A stretch of 64,000 bases of DNA from Istiophorus platypterus (lineage: Eukaryota; Chordata; Actinopteri; Istiophoriformes; Istiophoridae): assembly GCA_016859345.1 (NCBI GenBank), contig CM029122.1, positions 9,274,575-9,338,574 of the forward strand, written 5' to 3'. Every line of letters starts with the position of its first letter. The stretch's first letter is position 1. Shown piece by piece: positions 62,291 to 64,000 of the stretch. The notes below the pieces were generated by a model. It ran no database searches. It saw nothing but the letters and a program-made list of their open reading frames with translations, and had not been told where the DNA came from. A program made the position numbers and the translations under genes.

Positions 62291-63718
62291 CACAGAACAA
62301 ATGGGGAGAAGGAGTGACAGAGATGAAAAGAAGCAGGATTCTCCTCTGTTAAAAGCTCTCAGGCTTGTAATGGTAATTACGGGCTTGTCTCTGGAGAGGG
62401 GACAATATTAGAACAGAAGAGAGGCAGAGGTGGTGGAGGGGTGGGCCCCAACTCTTTCATGTTCTCATTGCCCTCACTCATTCCTCCACTTACCCTGCCC
62501 AAATCCTCCAATCCATATTTTTATGGTACTTCTAACCCCGCAGATTCCCTCTGATTCCACCACCTCACAGCTACCCGCACTTTTCCGCAATGCAGAGTAA
62601 AAAGTTTAGCCTATAGTGATTATTTCACATCTGTTCACTTCTATGCCCTATGATGCGGCTTTTTGTTCTGAGGACAGTGGGGCTGTAAGATACGGTAGTA
62701 TTCTGGTTCTTAAGGTCGTTTGATGAAACAAGGCAAACTATTGTCCCTCCTCTAAATTAGAGCTGACTTTTATTGCTGCTCGCCAGTGGTACCTGTCTTC
62801 GCTGTATTTTTTTTTGTCCTGACGGAGCCTGCAGAGCTGCTCCAAGCGCGGTAGGTGTTGTCATGGTAACACACAGGAGGCTAAAGAAAAGGAGTGACAG
62901 ATTTGGACTTATCTGGGCTCAACATCCCACTCCCGATACAAACAGAAAACAGAAAACACACCTGGTCATTTACAGTTCTATGGAGATGCCACCCCATCTC
63001 CCCCTCAAGCATGGAGAGATGAACATGAATGAAGAAGCAGGATCAGATATTTTCAGCAAGGGGGATTGGAATGAGAATTTCAAGGAATCTCTAGGAGATG
63101 TTGTTGATGCTGACTACCTGTCATTCACCATCTTTTCTCAAAGCTCCATTTTTAAATCAATTTCTGCCTTCCCCACTACTCTGTGACTGTAGGGGTGAAA
63201 CTGAGGCTGCATGTAGTTCACATAAGAGAGCACACAGAAACTATATGTATGATCACATGCAAAATGCATTAGGGGCTTTCTCCACCGCCACTTTCCAAAG
63301 TGATCTATCAATTTTTTAACTGCACAGATGGATGCACCTCCATACTCAGATACTTCACTGCCACACAACAGTGTTGGTGGTAACTGTTTGGTCATGAATC
63401 GGTACAGAATGATAGCTCAGGTCCAGTGCCAAAAACAATCGAACTGACACTGTTATCCATCATATCAACACACAAAGCAAAGACACATAAATGCAAGAAT
63501 ATGTACAGTTCAGTTCCCCAGTATATCAAGTAGCCTAACTGGCAAAAAGTACAATTGTTGTACCTATGCAATCAGGTTCAGTCTGATTTCAGTCCAGTGT
63601 ATAGAGGTTAGTATATGGGGTCTTGTGGTAAGTGGGACTAGTAAGAGTGTGTATCTTTTTGAGACCGATGTGGGTGTCTTTCAGGGTTATGGATTAGTGT
63701 AAAATATGAACCAGGGTT

Positions 63719-63975
63719 TTAATATTTATCCTCCTCCTGAGGTCTACAGCTACGTATTTCCATTTTCTTTGTGGTATTGAGTAAGAGGTCTTTGTTGCTG
63801 CACCAATGTACAACCCAGTTGAATTCTTGGTGGTACTGAGACTTGCTATTGGTTTTTGTGAGTCTAATGATGTTTTTTTTTGTCCGATAACACGGAGCTG
63901 GGTTGAAGTTCATTTTTTGAGTGACTGAGAGGATTGATAATATTAAAAGCCAAACTAAAGTCTAAAAACAGGATG
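63719..63975 (-). mobile_element. Broken Rex1/CR1-like LINE reverse transcriptase fragment
   Basis: On the - strand, 63971-63930 reads LFLDFSLAFNIINP, the classic LDFSSAFNTI reverse transcriptase motif. Further on, 63913-63719 reads IIRLTKTNSKSQYHQEF, then VVHWCSNKDLLLNTTK, matching the segment after the catalytic Y-S-D-D in Rex1/Babar-type LINEs. The two parts lie in different frames. Roughly 70 residues that should separate them are missing, and the catalytic site itself (about 63882-63887) reads S-D-K, so the second Asp is lost. The element is a deleted, inactive copy that continues past the right edge of the window. Confidence 0.85.
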
Positions 63976-64000
63976 GATCGGTGTTGGTTGGAGTTCGATG

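Larger units (their letters stand above)
53070..63718 (+). other. Second half of the last intron, no genes seen
   Basis: Intron DNA with microsatellites and A/T runs. The longest open frame of the window (57111-56587 on the - strand, 174 residues) crosses a CA tract and has no recognisable domain. A purine-rich stretch spans about 57290-57560. Two short similar segments occur at 59974-60006 and 60297-60331. Stretches 58900-59010 and 62090-62290 look compositionally like conserved noncoding DNA. The next IL1RAPL exon was not found. Confidence 0.7.

Noticed and set aside
62773..63186. 137-residue open frame with fairly normal composition
   Set aside because: No motif, no homologue I recognise, and no acceptor or donor pattern that would join it to the IL1RAPL frame.
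1..64000. CRISPR array, bacterial operon, viral genome or toxin gene
   Set aside because: No spaced direct-repeat array, no prokaryotic gene organisation and no viral or toxin protein signature was seen; repeats present are microsatellites, tandem duplications and transposable element remnants.

Overview
The window is vertebrate genomic DNA, almost certainly from a teleost fish and probably a percomorph. Evidence: four coding exons with vertebrate GT-AG splice sites separated by long introns; many long CA/GT, AT and GA microsatellites; and decayed Tc1-like transposons, LINE fragments, a tRNA-derived SINE and other dispersed repeats of kinds I associate with spiny-rayed fishes. I see no bacterial operons, CRISPR array, rRNA or intact tRNA gene.

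The only gene I can support is an internal part of an interleukin-1 receptor accessory protein-like gene on the + strand. Four exons (1949-2234, 7878-8064, 9369-9522, 39909-39983) join in frame with phases 1-2-0-1-1. Together they encode about 234 residues of ectodomain: nearly all of Ig domain 1, all of Ig domain 2 and the linker into Ig domain 3. From memory the sequence is closer to human IL1RAPL1 than to IL1RAPL2, but several positions match IL1RAPL2, so the paralogue (il1rapl1a, il1rapl1b or il1rapl2) is open. The signal-peptide exon lies before the window. The rest of Ig3, the transmembrane segment, the TIR domain and the C-terminal tail lie beyond it. In mammals this protein is a postsynaptic organiser that binds presynaptic PTP-delta and signals through its TIR domain.

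Layout: 1-1948 is the end of the upstream intron. The 5.6 kb intron 2235-7877 holds two old dispersed repeats, a Tc1-like end and a Tc1-like transposase fragment. The 1.3 kb intron 8065-9368 has only a CA microsatellite. The 30.4 kb intron 9523-39908 holds two almost perfect tandem duplications (617 bp and 765 bp units), an older diverged tandem pair, an L2-like LINE remnant, an 80 bp Tc1-type palindrome and a SINE. The final >24 kb intron has three long AT tracts within about 1 kb and a broken Rex1/CR1-like reverse transcriptase fragment running in from the right edge on the - strand.

No new biological system is evident. The most useful leads are the two near-identical tandem duplications, the diverged tandem pair at 17.55-18.14 kb, the AT-tract cluster and a few stretches that look like conserved noncoding elements. 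Similarities to named families come from memory of those families, with no database search.
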